34,042 nt of DNA from Prevotellaceae bacterium (lineage in GTDB: Bacteria > Bacteroidota > Bacteroidia > Bacteroidales > UBA932), in NCBI GenBank assembly GCA_031270335.1, contig JAISXV010000150.1:1-34042 (forward strand), given 5' to 3'. Positions 7,008 through 17,598 of the stretch are shown one piece after another (within the stretch, counting starts at the first letter, position 1; the number at the start of each line of letters is the position of its first letter). The position numbers were made by a program, and so were the translations under genes. The notes under the pieces were generated by a model that saw nothing but the letters and a program-made list of their open reading frames with translations, was not told where the DNA came from and made no database searches.

Positions 7008-8969
7008 TCATCGATATTTCACTTCATAAATCATAGCGGGTTCATTGTCGTCGGTTCCGATTTGGTGTATTTTTCGAAAAACGCCCGGATATTTCAGTTC
7101 GACGAAGTTCATAAACCGTTTGATGGTATTTATCGTATTTCCTGTTTTCCGTGCCGGAAAACTGCGTAAACTCGCATCAATAATATGGGTGATATTCCGG
7201 TCTTTCAACAATTGCATTAACGCATCGGGAGAAATGGCATAGCCTTTATCTGATTTTTGCATAATAGCGATTAAATCTTCCGGTTTGTTGTATATCGAAA
7301 TGCCGGATTGTGCAACAACGGTATATAGCTGTTCGGGCATGTCGTATAAATAATAGAAATTGTTGCCCTCAATAAGCATCGCGACCATGTGAGGCATTAT
7401 AGCAAACAAAACCTCTCGCGGCACATCTTTACCGGCTTTTATTCCTGCAAAATGTTGTTTGTATTTCGACGCCGTCAAAACGGAATCGTAAGGTATGGAT
7501 GGAACACCAGCTATTGCGCTGAAACTTCTGCCGGTGTATATAAACGACATCGAAGCTTTGCGACATGCGATTACTTTGTCCTTATCCAGATTTTTCGCAG
7601 CCCATTCGCTCATCAGAAAATAGTTTATCCAGTCGGGTGTAAAACCATAGTATTTGTTGCCTGCCAGATTCTTCTGAAGTTGGGGATAATGCTCTTTTAC
7701 TTTGTCGGTGGCGTTGTTGAGATTCACCAAAACGAGCAGAATTATTCCTGCCGGATATACCCATCGAAACCGTTTTGCACGTTTGACTTTCAACAACATG
7801 ATGACGCCGTAAGATATTATGGCTACTATCATCGGAATATAAATCATGACCATTCGCGCCTGTTTCCACATTGCAGTCAGCGAGATGAACGTGACGCAAA
7901 GAAACGCTGTCACATACAGTATGAGCGCTATGATGTGTTTTTGTTTGTTGGCAATGGCAAAAAACAAACTTATGCCGGCAAATATGAGTAACAGTCCGAA
8001 AAACAGGTAACTGTGTTGAGCAGTCATTGACTTCATTCCGATAAGTTCGAAAAATTGCGAAGAATATGTTTTTGCGTTTTCGAAAAATCGAGTGACCATT
8101 CCCCAAAAATCTTCATATCCGGCAGCCGGATTGTAAGTGTCTTTCACAAATATAGCTCCGGCTTGTCCGGAAAAACCAATAGAGCCGAGATCTCCCCAAA
8201 GTATCGGCGCTATAACTTTGTGATATAATCCCCAGAATAACACAAATGAGCAGACGGAATATACTGCCGTCAGATACTTTCGATATACCATGAAATAGAT
8301 AAATATCACTATGATTGCAGTAATTGCGACGTTGCGTGAAAGGTAAAATACGAAAGTTGCAAATCCCAACAGCAGAAATTTTTTCCAGTTTTTCTTTAAA
8401 TCGGCTCCGTTTTGCGTAGCGTCATCCAACTTGAACAGTGTCAAAAAAAACAATCCTGCCAATGGCAACACAAAGGCTTCGGTGAAAGTTTGACTTGCGT
8501 AATACAGATACAATGAATTTAAAGCGGTAAGCAACAGGGCAGGGAAAAGGATAATATATTGGATTCTATCTTTCAACGCTATATATAGGACGTATATTCC
8601 CAACACAAAAAACACTACCGAAAACGCTTTCAGTATTACCAGATTCAGTCCGAAAAGGGCAATGGGTAAAGCCAAAAACATACAGTACAAAGGAGCGCTG
8701 GATGAATAATAATAGTTAAAAAAATCGGTTGCATATCTGTATCCCGCTTCGATGTACACCGAATCGTCGGAGGCTTCGGTGACATTGATATCGAACAGTA
8801 GAGCCGAAAATATCAATGCCGTTGCTAAACACAAAAATAAATAAACACGTCTGTATTTCGCAAAATGATTTTCCAATTTATCTAATAATTCTGTTTTTTG
8901 TGGCGCAACCGGTTTCAACGGTTTCGACGCCACTGTTTTTTGTTGCTTGTTTGTGTATTTTTTTGACAT
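7008..8969 (-). CDS. Multi-spanning membrane glycosyltransferase-like protein (GT-C / GT39-type)
   Basis: 653 aa, about a dozen hydrophobic segments after basic N-terminus; early loop acidic residues (NVTEASDDSVYIEAG); adjacent to GT4 and methyltransferase genes. Confidence 0.6.
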   Translation of the reverse strand: MSKKYTNKQQKTVASKPLKPVAPQKTELLDKLENHFAKYRRVYLFLCLATALIFSALLFDINVTEASDDSVYIEAGYRYATDFFNYYYSSSAPLYCMFLALPIALFGLNLVILKAFSVVFFVLGIYVLYIALKDRIQYIILFPALLLTALNSLYLYYASQTFTEAFVLPLAGLFFLTLFKLDDATQNGADLKKNWKKFLLLGFATFVFYLSRNVAITAIIVIFIYFMVYRKYLTAVYSVCSFVLFWGLYHKVIAPILWGDLGSIGFSGQAGAIFVKDTYNPAAGYEDFWGMVTRFFENAKTYSSQFFELIGMKSMTAQHSYLFFGLLLIFAGISLFFAIANKQKHIIALILYVTAFLCVTFISLTAMWKQARMVMIYIPMIVAIISYGVIMLLKVKRAKRFRWVYPAGIILLVLVNLNNATDKVKEHYPQLQKNLAGNKYYGFTPDWINYFLMSEWAAKNLDKDKVIACRKASMSFIYTGRSFSAIAGVPSIPYDSVLTASKYKQHFAGIKAGKDVPREVLFAIMPHMVAMLIEGNNFYYLYDMPEQLYTVVAQSGISIYNKPEDLIAIMQKSDKGYAISPDALMQLLKDRNITHIIDASLRSFPARKTGNTINTIKRFMNFVELKYPGVFRKIHQIGTDDNEPAMIYEVKYR

Positions 8970-8996
8970 AGTTTCTATAAAATATATAAAATTAAG

Positions 8997-9800
8997 TTAT
9001 GATTTTTTTCGTGCTTCCATAAATAATGAGGCAGGATCGTAAACCACGCCATCTTTAATATCAAGATTATATTCACTCCATTGTGGAATATCACTTTCGG
9101 ATGGACTTTTTTTGACAATGTCTATAAAGCCGCAATCTTTGAGCAATTGATGTAATGAATATCTATCGTACATCCACATGTGAATTTCTCCGTCCAACCT
9201 AAACCTTCCGAGTTCTTCCGCCTCACTTGATATCAATTTCGCTTTCATTTTGTTAAGGACATATCTTATTGCTTTTTTAAACATTGGAATAGAAGATAAA
9301 GCGATTCTGAAATTGCTGTTTCTGAAATTACTGCCAACATATCCTATTCTGTCAACAATATATTGTTCGTTGATAAGATTCGGTTGTCTGATAAATTTTG
9401 CCATCAATCCGCCACTGTAATGCCGAACCGATTGATCGTACATTTCAAGCATAATCCATTCGTAGTTGGCTCTTGATAAATCGGTCGGATTTTCAAGATT
9501 TTCATTTAGCAGCCGTTTGTATTCATCGACAATGTTCTCCAAATCGGGAACAACAATACGCATGATTCCATTGGGTTTTAAAACTCTATAACATTCCTTT
9601 ATGAAATCTGCAGCCTTTTCTTTCGGTATGTGTTCTAAAACCTGCGAATGATAAACTACTTCAAAGGAATTATCGGGAAAAGGTATTCCCTTTGTTAAAT
9701 CAACTACTTTTACTTGTGGGGAATATGATACCATATCAACGTTTACCCACTCGGGATGAAATTTAATCCCACATCCTACATTCAATTTATTCATAATCAT
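8997..9800 (-). CDS. Class I SAM-dependent methyltransferase
   Basis: MNKLNVGCGIKFHPEWVNVDM...VVYHSQVLEHIPKEKAADFIKECYRVLKPNGIMRIVVPDL, Methyltransf_11-type motifs. Confidence 0.88.
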   Translation of the reverse strand: MIMNKLNVGCGIKFHPEWVNVDMVSYSPQVKVVDLTKGIPFPDNSFEVVYHSQVLEHIPKEKAADFIKECYRVLKPNGIMRIVVPDLENIVDEYKRLLNENLENPTDLSRANYEWIMLEMYDQSVRHYSGGLMAKFIRQPNLINEQYIVDRIGYVGSNFRNSNFRIALSSIPMFKKAIRYVLNKMKAKLISSEAEELGRFRLDGEIHMWMYDRYSLHQLLKDCGFIDIVKKSPSESDIPQWSEYNLDIKDGVVYDPASLFMEARKKS

Positions 9801-11110
9801 TTTTCATTTTCGTACAACAATTTGTCCAATCTTTCTCCTACGGCTTCAAATGAGCAGGTTGACATTCCTGTATCCCGACATTCGACAGACATTCGAGCAT
9901 ACTCGTCAGGATTCCGATGAATAATAAAATCTATTCCATCAGCCAGATCGGCGCTGTCGCCGAGTTCGGCAAGATATCCGGTCTGTCCGGTCTGTATCAT
10001 ATCGACGGCGGAGCCTGTAGCAAAGGCTACGGTCGGAACGCCGCATAACATTGCCTGTCCCAAGATGCCCGGTCCGGAATCTTCCAGTGTCGGGCAAACA
10101 AATAACGTTGCTGCATTGAAGGCTTTTACCATATCCTGTTCCGACAGATAACCCAGATATATCATCGGAACAGAATTGAAACTGTTCGAAACAGGGATTT
10201 TCTTTCCCGCCGTAACTAATAAATAATCGGTAATTTGCTCTCCCGCCGTTTGCAATTTGCGAGCAAACAACTCTAATGCTTTTTGCAGTTCGGCAAATCC
10301 TTTACGTCGTTCATTGACATCGGTGGCGGCGAAGAATATGATTTTCTTGTCAAGCGGCAAATCCAAATCTTTACGTGCTTGCATTTTCGGAATAGGACGA
10401 AAAACAGTTTCATTTATCGGCAGAAAGATTAAAGATGCTTTACGATTGATATAAAAATTACATTTTTCAGCGCGTAACTTATCGGTAGATGAAAAGGTCA
10501 ACACTTGCATATCGGCGGGGAAATTTTCTTTTTTCAATCTAAAATTTCGTTGAGCGATATATTTTTTGGACGCAGTAAGCAGGGCGGGACAATCGTTGCA
10601 ATCGGTCGTATATCCTTTGCATGTCCACGGATAATGACAACCTCCGGTTATCGGCGCATTATCGACCATTACCCAATACATTTTGGCTTGAGTGAGTTTC
10701 GACAGTTCATTTATAGTAGCTGTGTTGATAAAATTACTGACCCAGTGTATGAAAATGGCGTCGGGTCGAAAATCTATTTTCCGCAGGACAGACTTTGCTG
10801 AAAAGTTTGATTTCCGTTCGTCGAGATTGTAAAAATAATAATCCGGATCTGTTTTACCTGCTTTCATGTAAGTCTGTATCTTGTGAAATATCAGAATGAT
10901 TTCATCCAACAATATTTTGATTCTTCGATTAATGGGTTTAATAAATCCGATGATGTCAGGATCGTTTTTGGTTTTGAATACTACTACTAATTTTGAATGA
11001 TATCCGCGAACATTCATCACTGTATTTAATGCCGCAGCAGCATTACCGGCGCCGCGCAAATCGGTCGAAGTAATATGGAGAATATTTTTGTATGTCCTAC
11101 TTTTAGTCAT
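9797..11110 (-). CDS. Glycosyltransferase family 4 (GT-B)
   Basis: C-terminal ...YLGYLSEQDMVKAFNAATLFVCPTLEDSGPGILGQAMLCGVPTVAFATGSAVDMIQTGQTGYLAELGD; overlaps methyltransferase ATG by 4 nt. Confidence 0.88.
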   Translation of the reverse strand: MTKSRTYKNILHITSTDLRGAGNAAAALNTVMNVRGYHSKLVVVFKTKNDPDIIGFIKPINRRIKILLDEIILIFHKIQTYMKAGKTDPDYYFYNLDERKSNFSAKSVLRKIDFRPDAIFIHWVSNFINTATINELSKLTQAKMYWVMVDNAPITGGCHYPWTCKGYTTDCNDCPALLTASKKYIAQRNFRLKKENFPADMQVLTFSSTDKLRAEKCNFYINRKASLIFLPINETVFRPIPKMQARKDLDLPLDKKIIFFAATDVNERRKGFAELQKALELFARKLQTAGEQITDYLLVTAGKKIPVSNSFNSVPMIYLGYLSEQDMVKAFNAATLFVCPTLEDSGPGILGQAMLCGVPTVAFATGSAVDMIQTGQTGYLAELGDSADLADGIDFIIHRNPDEYARMSVECRDTGMSTCSFEAVGERLDKLLYENEK

Positions 11111-11127
11111 TTGTCAAAAAATTTGTG

Positions 11128-11135
11128 CAAAGGTA
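11128..11135 (-). promoter_or_regulatory. -7 element TACCTTTG for the glycan gene cluster
   Basis: CAAAGGTA on plus strand just upstream of the minus-strand start at 11110. Confidence 0.55.
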
Positions 11136-11555
11136 AATATTTTTTTCTTATCATGACGCAAATACATAGGCTTTCCTGCGAAAATGAAAAAAAGAGGAAT
11201 AACTATTGAGAGTCTCGCTATTGCGAAAAAATTAAACAGTAAGTTAAAATAATAGTTAAGTTATATAGAAGTAACCCTTTTCCGAACAAAATGAAAAACA
11301 GAAGAATAACTACTGACGAACAGAAAAGTATTACCCTCTTTTTTGTTTATTGCCGGCGGAGAGACCGACGCCCGACCGACAGAATCCGCTTTTACCCTTG
11401 TATTGCCGACATCGACGACCACAGCGCCGTCTTTAAATCTCTCAAATCAACATTTTTCTTCGACTTGCGATTTGCAATATATGATTTCGCCGCTTCTTAT
11501 CTTCCTGTAAAAAAGCGATAAAACTTGAAAATAGATTTGATTAAAAAAATTATAG

Positions 11556-11563
11556 TATCTTTG
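11556..11563 (+). promoter_or_regulatory. -7 element TATCTTTG upstream of icd
   Basis: TAnnTTTG match with TTTG at 11536-11539 (N16). Confidence 0.5.
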
Positions 11564-11615
11564 GACTGTATTTTACTTACGAATATGGAAGTTTTTGCAT
11601 ATATAGAAAAAGGAA

Positions 11616-12872
11616 ATGAAGATAAAAAAAGATAAGACTAAACTGATTGTGCCGGACAGAATTACGATTCCTTACATCGAAGGCGACGGCGTGGGAGCGG
11701 AGATTACTCCCGTAACCCAACGCGTAGTTGATGAATCTGTCGCAAAGGCATATAACGGAAAACGCGCTATAAAGTGGAAAGAGGTGTTTGCGGGTGAAAA
11801 AGCGTTCAAAATCACGGGAAACTGGTTGCCGGACGAAACTATAACCGCTTTTCGCGAATACGTTGTCGGAATCAAAGGACCGTTGACAACTCCCGTCGGC
11901 GAAGGAATCCGGTCGTTGAATGTGGCGCTTCGTCAGACTTTGGACTTGTACGTTTGCCTTCGACCCGTCCGCTGGTTTAAGGGAGTAATGTCGCCAATCA
12001 AAGAGCCTCATAAAGTTAATATGGTTATTTTCAGGGAAAATACTGAAGATATCTATGCCGGAATCGAATGGCGGCAAGGGACGCCCGAAGCGCGGAAATT
12101 CCTGCAATTCCTGACCGGCGAAATGGGAGTTTCGAAAATCCGTTTTCCCGAAACATCTTCGTTTGGCGTTAAGCCAGTTTCGCAGGAAGGAACCGAGCGA
12201 TTAGTCCGTTCGGCGATAGAATATGCTCTGGCGAACAAATTGCCGGATGTTACACTTGTCCACAAGGGTAACATCATGAAATTCACCGAAGGAGGCTTTA
12301 AACTCTGGGGATATGCTCTGGCGGAACGCGAGTTTGGCGACAGGGTTTTTTCCATGATTCAATACGACAAAATAAAGAAGAAACAGGGTGAAAATGAGGC
12401 ATCTAAAGCCTTATCCGAAGCCAAATCGGCAGGGAAAGTAATAATCAAAGACGTCATTGCCGACGCTTTTCTGCAAAACACTTTGTTGACGCCTGAAAAT
12501 TATTCTGTTATAGCGACGTTGAATCTCAACGGCGATTATATTTCCGATCAGTTGGCGGCTATGGTTGGCGGAATCGGCATTGCTCCGGGAGCTAACATCA
12601 ACTATTCCAGCGGATATGCCGTTTTTGAGGCAACGCATGGAACTGCGCCCGACATTGCCGGTCAAAACATCGTAAATCCCTCATCGTTACTGCTTTCGTC
12701 GGTGATGATGCTCGAATATATCGGGTGGAACGAGGCGGCAAACCTGATAACTTCAGCTATGGAACAGACTTTTGTCAATGGAGAGGCAACCAGCGATTTA
12801 GCCCGTTTCATGCCGGACGGGAAAGCGCTTGGAACCACTCAATTTGGCGATACGCTTATAAATTTGATGTAA
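11616..12872 (+). CDS. icd: NADP-dependent isocitrate dehydrogenase
   Basis: [20 protein letters not shown]...[31 protein letters not shown]...[17 protein letters not shown]. Confidence 0.96.
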   Translation: MKIKKDKTKLIVPDRITIPYIEGDGVGAEITPVTQRVVDESVAKAYNGKRAIKWKEVFAGEKAFKITGNWLPDETITAFREYVVGIKGPLTTPVGEGIRSLNVALRQTLDLYVCLRPVRWFKGVMSPIKEPHKVNMVIFRENTEDIYAGIEWRQGTPEARKFLQFLTGEMGVSKIRFPETSSFGVKPVSQEGTERLVRSAIEYALANKLPDVTLVHKGNIMKFTEGGFKLWGYALAEREFGDRVFSMIQYDKIKKKQGENEASKALSEAKSAGKVIIKDVIADAFLQNTLLTPENYSVIATLNLNGDYISDQLAAMVGGIGIAPGANINYSSGYAVFEATHGTAPDIAGQNIVNPSSLLLSSVMMLEYIGWNEAANLITSAMEQTFVNGEATSDLARFMPDGKALGTTQFGDTLINLM

Positions 12873-12894
12873 TGATGTAAAAAAATAAATTAAT

Positions 12895-14235
12895 ATGAGA
12901 AAGGAATATCTTATTTACAAACTGTCCGAAACAGTAAAAACAACATGTAAGATTGATAATGACCTGTTTACGAAATATAATGTAAAGCGCGGGTTGCGCA
13001 ACGAAGACAGGTCGGGAGTTTTGGTAGGATTGACACAGATAGGCAATGTTGTTGGATATGAACGTCTTCCCGAAGGAGGATTAAAAGCGATTCCCGGAAA
13101 ATTGTATTATCGCGGTTACGACGTGGATGATATCGTTCACGCTTTGATTGACGAAAAACGTTTTGGTTTTGAGGAAATAGCATACTTAATGCTGTCGGGA
13201 GAACTTCCTGATAAAGAAAATCTGCAAAATTTCAGGGAATTGTTGAACGACAATATGCCTCTCGAACAAAAAACAAAGTTATATATCATTGATTTGGAGG
13301 GACAAAACATAATGAATATTCTGGCTCGCAGCGTGCTGGAAATGTATAACTTTGACCCCAATCCCGATGATATTTCGCCTGATAATCTTATGCGACAGTC
13401 AATTGAACTGATTTCAAAGTTTCCCGCTATTATCGCTTATGCATATAATATTTATCGTCACACCACCTCGGGACATTCGTTGAATATCCGTCATCCGAAA
13501 GAGAATCTGTCGATTGCCGAAAATTTCCTGTATATGTTGAAAAGGACTTATACTCAATTGGAAGCCAGAACGTTAGACCTTTTGCTCGTATTGCAGGCAG
13601 AGCATGGCGGAGGAAATAATTCAACATTTACCGTTCGTGTGACAAGTTCAACAGGTACAGATATTTATTCGGCTATTGCTGCGGGAATAGGCTCGTTGAA
13701 AGGACCTTTGCATGGAGGCGCTAATATTCAGGTAGCGAATATGTTTGCCCATTTAAAGGAAAATATCGCCGACTGGACAAACGAAGACGAAATCGATACA
13801 TATCTCTCCCGAATGTTGAAAAAGGAAGTTTACGACAAGTCGGGATTGATATATGGCATTGGTCATGCGGTATATACAATCTCCGACCCGCGTGCTATCC
13901 TGTTGAAAGAACTTGCCCGCGACCTTGCAAAAGAAAAAGGATTTGAAAAAGAATTTGCTTTTCTCGAACTTTTGGAACAGAGAGCTATATATTGTTTTTG
14001 TAAATTCAAAGGGTCGAAACAGGTGTGTTCGAATGTTGATTTGTATTCCGGTTTTGTATATGAAATGATTGGTTTGCCGCAAATCATTTATACTCCGCTG
14101 TTTGCAATGGCGCGTATCGTGGGGTGGACTGCTCATCGCATCGAAGAGTTGAATTTTAAAAGTAAACGTATTATTCGTCCGGCGTATAAAAATATTCTTG
14201 ACGGACAGCAATATGTCCCGATTTTGGACAGGTAA
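12895..14235 (+). CDS. gltA: Citrate synthase
   Basis: 446 aa; YYRGYDVDDIVHAL, LQAEHGGGNNSTFTVRVTSSTGTDIYSAIAAGIGSLKGPLHGGANIQV, GIGHAVYTISDPRA. Confidence 0.94.
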   Translation: MRKEYLIYKLSETVKTTCKIDNDLFTKYNVKRGLRNEDRSGVLVGLTQIGNVVGYERLPEGGLKAIPGKLYYRGYDVDDIVHALIDEKRFGFEEIAYLMLSGELPDKENLQNFRELLNDNMPLEQKTKLYIIDLEGQNIMNILARSVLEMYNFDPNPDDISPDNLMRQSIELISKFPAIIAYAYNIYRHTTSGHSLNIRHPKENLSIAENFLYMLKRTYTQLEARTLDLLLVLQAEHGGGNNSTFTVRVTSSTGTDIYSAIAAGIGSLKGPLHGGANIQVANMFAHLKENIADWTNEDEIDTYLSRMLKKEVYDKSGLIYGIGHAVYTISDPRAILLKELARDLAKEKGFEKEFAFLELLEQRAIYCFCKFKGSKQVCSNVDLYSGFVYEMIGLPQIIYTPLFAMARIVGWTAHRIEELNFKSKRIIRPAYKNILDGQQYVPILDR

Positions 14236-14281
14236 TTTATTAATATTTAACTTAGTAGCATTAAAATATTGAAACGGTATA

Positions 14282-15715
14282 ATGTTAAAGCAAAATTTAC
14301 AGCAAAAAATATTTCAGAAGATTTCGCCTTTGCAGATTCAAACAATCAAACTGCTTGAACTGCCGCTGATTCAATTGGAACAAAGGATAAAAAAGGAATT
14401 GGAGGAAAATCCGATTCTGGAGGAAGATGATACAAAAAATATTGAGGAACAACCCGGTGAAGTTGTTGACAGTAACGAAGGCGAACTGTCGTTGGCAGAT
14501 TATATGACGGACGACGATACTCCAAATTATAAGACAATGATTAACAACAATCCGAGAGACGAACACAAGGAATATTCGACAATGAGCAATTCGGAGGGGT
14601 TACAGCAATTGTTGGATGAACAGCTTGCGTTTCAAGACCTTGACGAAAGAGAACAGACTTTGGCTTCGTTCATAATCGGAAGTATCGACAACGACGGCTA
14701 TCTGAGACGTAATCTCCTCTCAATCACCGATGATATCGCTTTCAAAATCGGAATCGAATCGACAGTGAAAGAGTTGGAGGAGATTTTGAAGATTGTCCAG
14801 ACGTTTGACCCTCCGGGCGTTGGTGCAAGAACTCTGAAAGAATGTTTACTTATACAGTTGAGAAACAAGGAACAAACAAAAGAAATCAAAACCGCCGAAC
14901 TTATTCTTGAGGATTGTTTCGACGATTTTTCGAAAAAACATTTTTCCAAAATAATGCTGAAACTCGAAATCGACGAGGATTTGTTGAAGGACGCTGTGCG
15001 CGAAATCCTGAAACTCAACCCAAAACCGGGAACAGGATACGAAAATATTTTCGTCGAACAGGCTCAACAGATTATTCCCGACTTTATCCTCGAATACAAA
15101 AACGGCAAACTCGAACTTACTCTCAATTCGTACAACATACCCGAACTTCGTCTAAATAAAGATTATGCGAATATGGTTAATAACTATTCGTCGAAGCGCA
15201 AACTCTCTCAGGAAGACAAGGATACGATAAATTTTGTGAAACATAAAATCGATTCGGCAAGATGGTTTATTGATTCTATCAAACAGCGACACGAAACTTT
15301 ATTGAACACAATGTACGCTATCATGGATTTTCAGGTGGAATATTTCAAAACTGGTGATGAAAACGACCTTCGTCCTATGATTTTGAGAGATATAGCATAC
15401 GAAACGGGATTGGATATTTCGACTGTGTCGAGGGTTGTGAACAGTAAATATGTGCAGTGCGACTGGGGAATTTTTCCTCTGAAATTTTTCTTTTCGGAAG
15501 GAATACAGTCCGATGCCGGCGAAGAGGTGTCAACTCGAGAAGTAAAAAATATTATTTTGGAATGTATTGAAAACGAAGATAAACAAAACCCTTTGAAAGA
15601 CGACGAAATAAAAGAAATATTGAAAACTAAAGGCTATTCCCTCGCCCGAAGAACCATTGCTAAATACAGGGAAAAACTGAATATCCCTGTGGCAAGGATG
15701 AGAAGGGAAATTTAA
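14282..15715 (+). CDS. rpoN: RNA polymerase sigma-54 factor
   Basis: MLKQNLQQKIFQKISPLQIQTIKLLELP...; IAYETGLDISTVSRVVNSKYVQCDWGIFPLKFFFSEG; RpoN box ARRTIAKYREKLNIP. Confidence 0.97.
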   Translation: MLKQNLQQKIFQKISPLQIQTIKLLELPLIQLEQRIKKELEENPILEEDDTKNIEEQPGEVVDSNEGELSLADYMTDDDTPNYKTMINNNPRDEHKEYSTMSNSEGLQQLLDEQLAFQDLDEREQTLASFIIGSIDNDGYLRRNLLSITDDIAFKIGIESTVKELEEILKIVQTFDPPGVGARTLKECLLIQLRNKEQTKEIKTAELILEDCFDDFSKKHFSKIMLKLEIDEDLLKDAVREILKLNPKPGTGYENIFVEQAQQIIPDFILEYKNGKLELTLNSYNIPELRLNKDYANMVNNYSSKRKLSQEDKDTINFVKHKIDSARWFIDSIKQRHETLLNTMYAIMDFQVEYFKTGDENDLRPMILRDIAYETGLDISTVSRVVNSKYVQCDWGIFPLKFFFSEGIQSDAGEEVSTREVKNIILECIENEDKQNPLKDDEIKEILKTKGYSLARRTIAKYREKLNIPVARMRREI

Positions 15716-15719
15716 TGTA

Positions 15720-16307
15720 ATGAATAAAATGAATAATATTGTATTTGCGACAAAAAACAGACATAAAATAAGTGAGATTCAATCGATTCTCGGCGAAAGA
15801 TATACGATTGTCTGTCCCGAACAACTCGGATTCGACGGCGAAATTCCCGAAGACGAACCGACTCTCGAAGGAAATGCTTTGCAAAAGGCGCGGTTTATAC
15901 ACAAAATGTTTAATCTTCCCTGTTTTGCCGACGATACAGGATTGGAAGTTAAAGCGTTAAACGGCGCTCCCGGAGTGTATTCGGCTCGATATGCCGGCGA
16001 AGGTAAAAAATCGGAAGACAATATCGTCAAACTGCTTAACGAATTGTCGGACAAGGATAATCGTGACGCTCGTTTCAGATGCGTCATTGCGTATATCGAC
16101 CATTCGGGAACGGAACATCTGTTCGAAGGCATTGTGAACGGGACTATTTTGTTCGAAAAACAGGGCGACGAAGGTTTTGGTTATGACCCTGTTTTCTCTC
16201 CTGAAGGGTTTTTGGTATCGTTCGCACAAATGAGTCAAGTCGAAAAAAATCTGATCAGTCACAGAGGGAAAGCTGTGAGTAAATTTGTTGAGTATGTTGG
16301 TATATAA
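15720..16307 (+). CDS. rdgB: Non-canonical purine NTP pyrophosphatase (RdgB/HAM1)
   Basis: IVFATKNRHKISEIQSIL...CFADDTGLEVKALNGAPGVYSARYAGE...GFGYDPVFSPEG. Confidence 0.95.
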   Translation: MNKMNNIVFATKNRHKISEIQSILGERYTIVCPEQLGFDGEIPEDEPTLEGNALQKARFIHKMFNLPCFADDTGLEVKALNGAPGVYSARYAGEGKKSEDNIVKLLNELSDKDNRDARFRCVIAYIDHSGTEHLFEGIVNGTILFEKQGDEGFGYDPVFSPEGFLVSFAQMSQVEKNLISHRGKAVSKFVEYVGI

Positions 16308-17559
16308 ATTTGGTGGAGCTTCGATAAATTCTCCCGAAGGAGTTTGTAATCTTGGCAGAATTGTCTCGAAATGTGATGATAAGCTCATTGTTGTTGTTTC
16401 GGCAATGGGCAAAACAACTAATATGCTGGAAACTGTAAACGCGGCATGTTTCGAGCGAAATATGGACGAAACTTTGCGAATATTGTCCGGAATTGAGGAT
16501 TATCATTATAATATGATTGATGGATTGACGGGAATGAGCAACTCTGTGAAAGACAAATTGCGATATTCGATTAAGTCATTGATTGATGGCGTCATAAACT
16601 TTGTCGAAAACACTAAAAATCACGATTTCGATTACTGTTACGGACAAATTGTTTCGTTAGGCGAATTGCTGTCGTCAACGATTGTCAACGAATACGTTAA
16701 CAGTATCGTAAGAACATCGGGACTTGTTGATGCACGGAGTTTTATTACTACCGACAGTTTGTTTCGCGAGGCAAACGTTTATTTCGACAGAACGGAGAAA
16801 AAACTTGCGGATATTTTTTCATTTCGCGATAATGTGAATTGCTATATAACACAGGGGTTTATAGGCTCAAATCCAAACGGCGATACAACTACTTTGGGAC
16901 GTGAAGGCTCGGACTATAGCGCTGCAATAATTGCATCGCTGATGAACGCCAACAGTCTGACTATCTGGAAAGACGTCCCCGGTGTTCTGAGCGCTGACCC
17001 AAAACTGTTTCCCGAAGCAAAACTTTTGCCCGAACTGTCGTATAAGGACGCCGCCGAATTGTCGTACTATGGAGCGCAAGTGATGCATCAGAAAACAATC
17101 AAGCCATTGGTAAACAAAAATATACCGCTGTATGTAAAGTCGTTTATTGACATTGATTTGCAGGGAACAGATATCTCGTCGAAAAAGCGACTGCAGGATA
17201 TTCCGGTGATTGCAACAAAAAAAAACCAGATACTGATTTCTATCCTGCCAAAAGATTTTTCTTTCGCACTTGAAGACGCTCTGATCGAAAACCTCCTGAT
17301 ATTGCAACGTTACAGGCTGAAAATCCATCTGATACAAAGCACTCCGCTCTGCATTTCACTCTGTGTGGACGACGGACGCAATACCCGTCTGGCAATCGAC
17401 GAATTGCGTATCAACGGTCTTGTTCAGTACAATGACAATCTCGAACTGATCACAATACGAAATTATACCGAAAATCTTATAGAACAGTATTCTGGAATTA
17501 GGGAAAAATTGATAATGCAACGTGACAGGTCAACTGTCAGGATTTTGCTGAAAAATTAA
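16294..17559 (+). CDS. lysC: Aspartate kinase
   Basis: MLVYKFGGASINSPEGVCNLGRIV...TTTLGREGSDYSAAIIASLMNANSLTIWKDVPGVLSADPKL; ATG 16294 preferred to TTG 16285. Confidence 0.93.
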   Translation: MLVYKFGGASINSPEGVCNLGRIVSKCDDKLIVVVSAMGKTTNMLETVNAACFERNMDETLRILSGIEDYHYNMIDGLTGMSNSVKDKLRYSIKSLIDGVINFVENTKNHDFDYCYGQIVSLGELLSSTIVNEYVNSIVRTSGLVDARSFITTDSLFREANVYFDRTEKKLADIFSFRDNVNCYITQGFIGSNPNGDTTTLGREGSDYSAAIIASLMNANSLTIWKDVPGVLSADPKLFPEAKLLPELSYKDAAELSYYGAQVMHQKTIKPLVNKNIPLYVKSFIDIDLQGTDISSKKRLQDIPVIATKKNQILISILPKDFSFALEDALIENLLILQRYRLKIHLIQSTPLCISLCVDDGRNTRLAIDELRINGLVQYNDNLELITIRNYTENLIEQYSGIREKLIMQRDRSTVRILLKN

Positions 17560-17598
17560 TTAATCTAAAATTTAGTGTATATTTGCACAAAAAATTAT

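Noticed and set aside
7389-7991. 200-aa plus-strand ORF
   Set aside because: Antisense to the membrane glycosyltransferase; Cys/Arg/His-rich shadow translation
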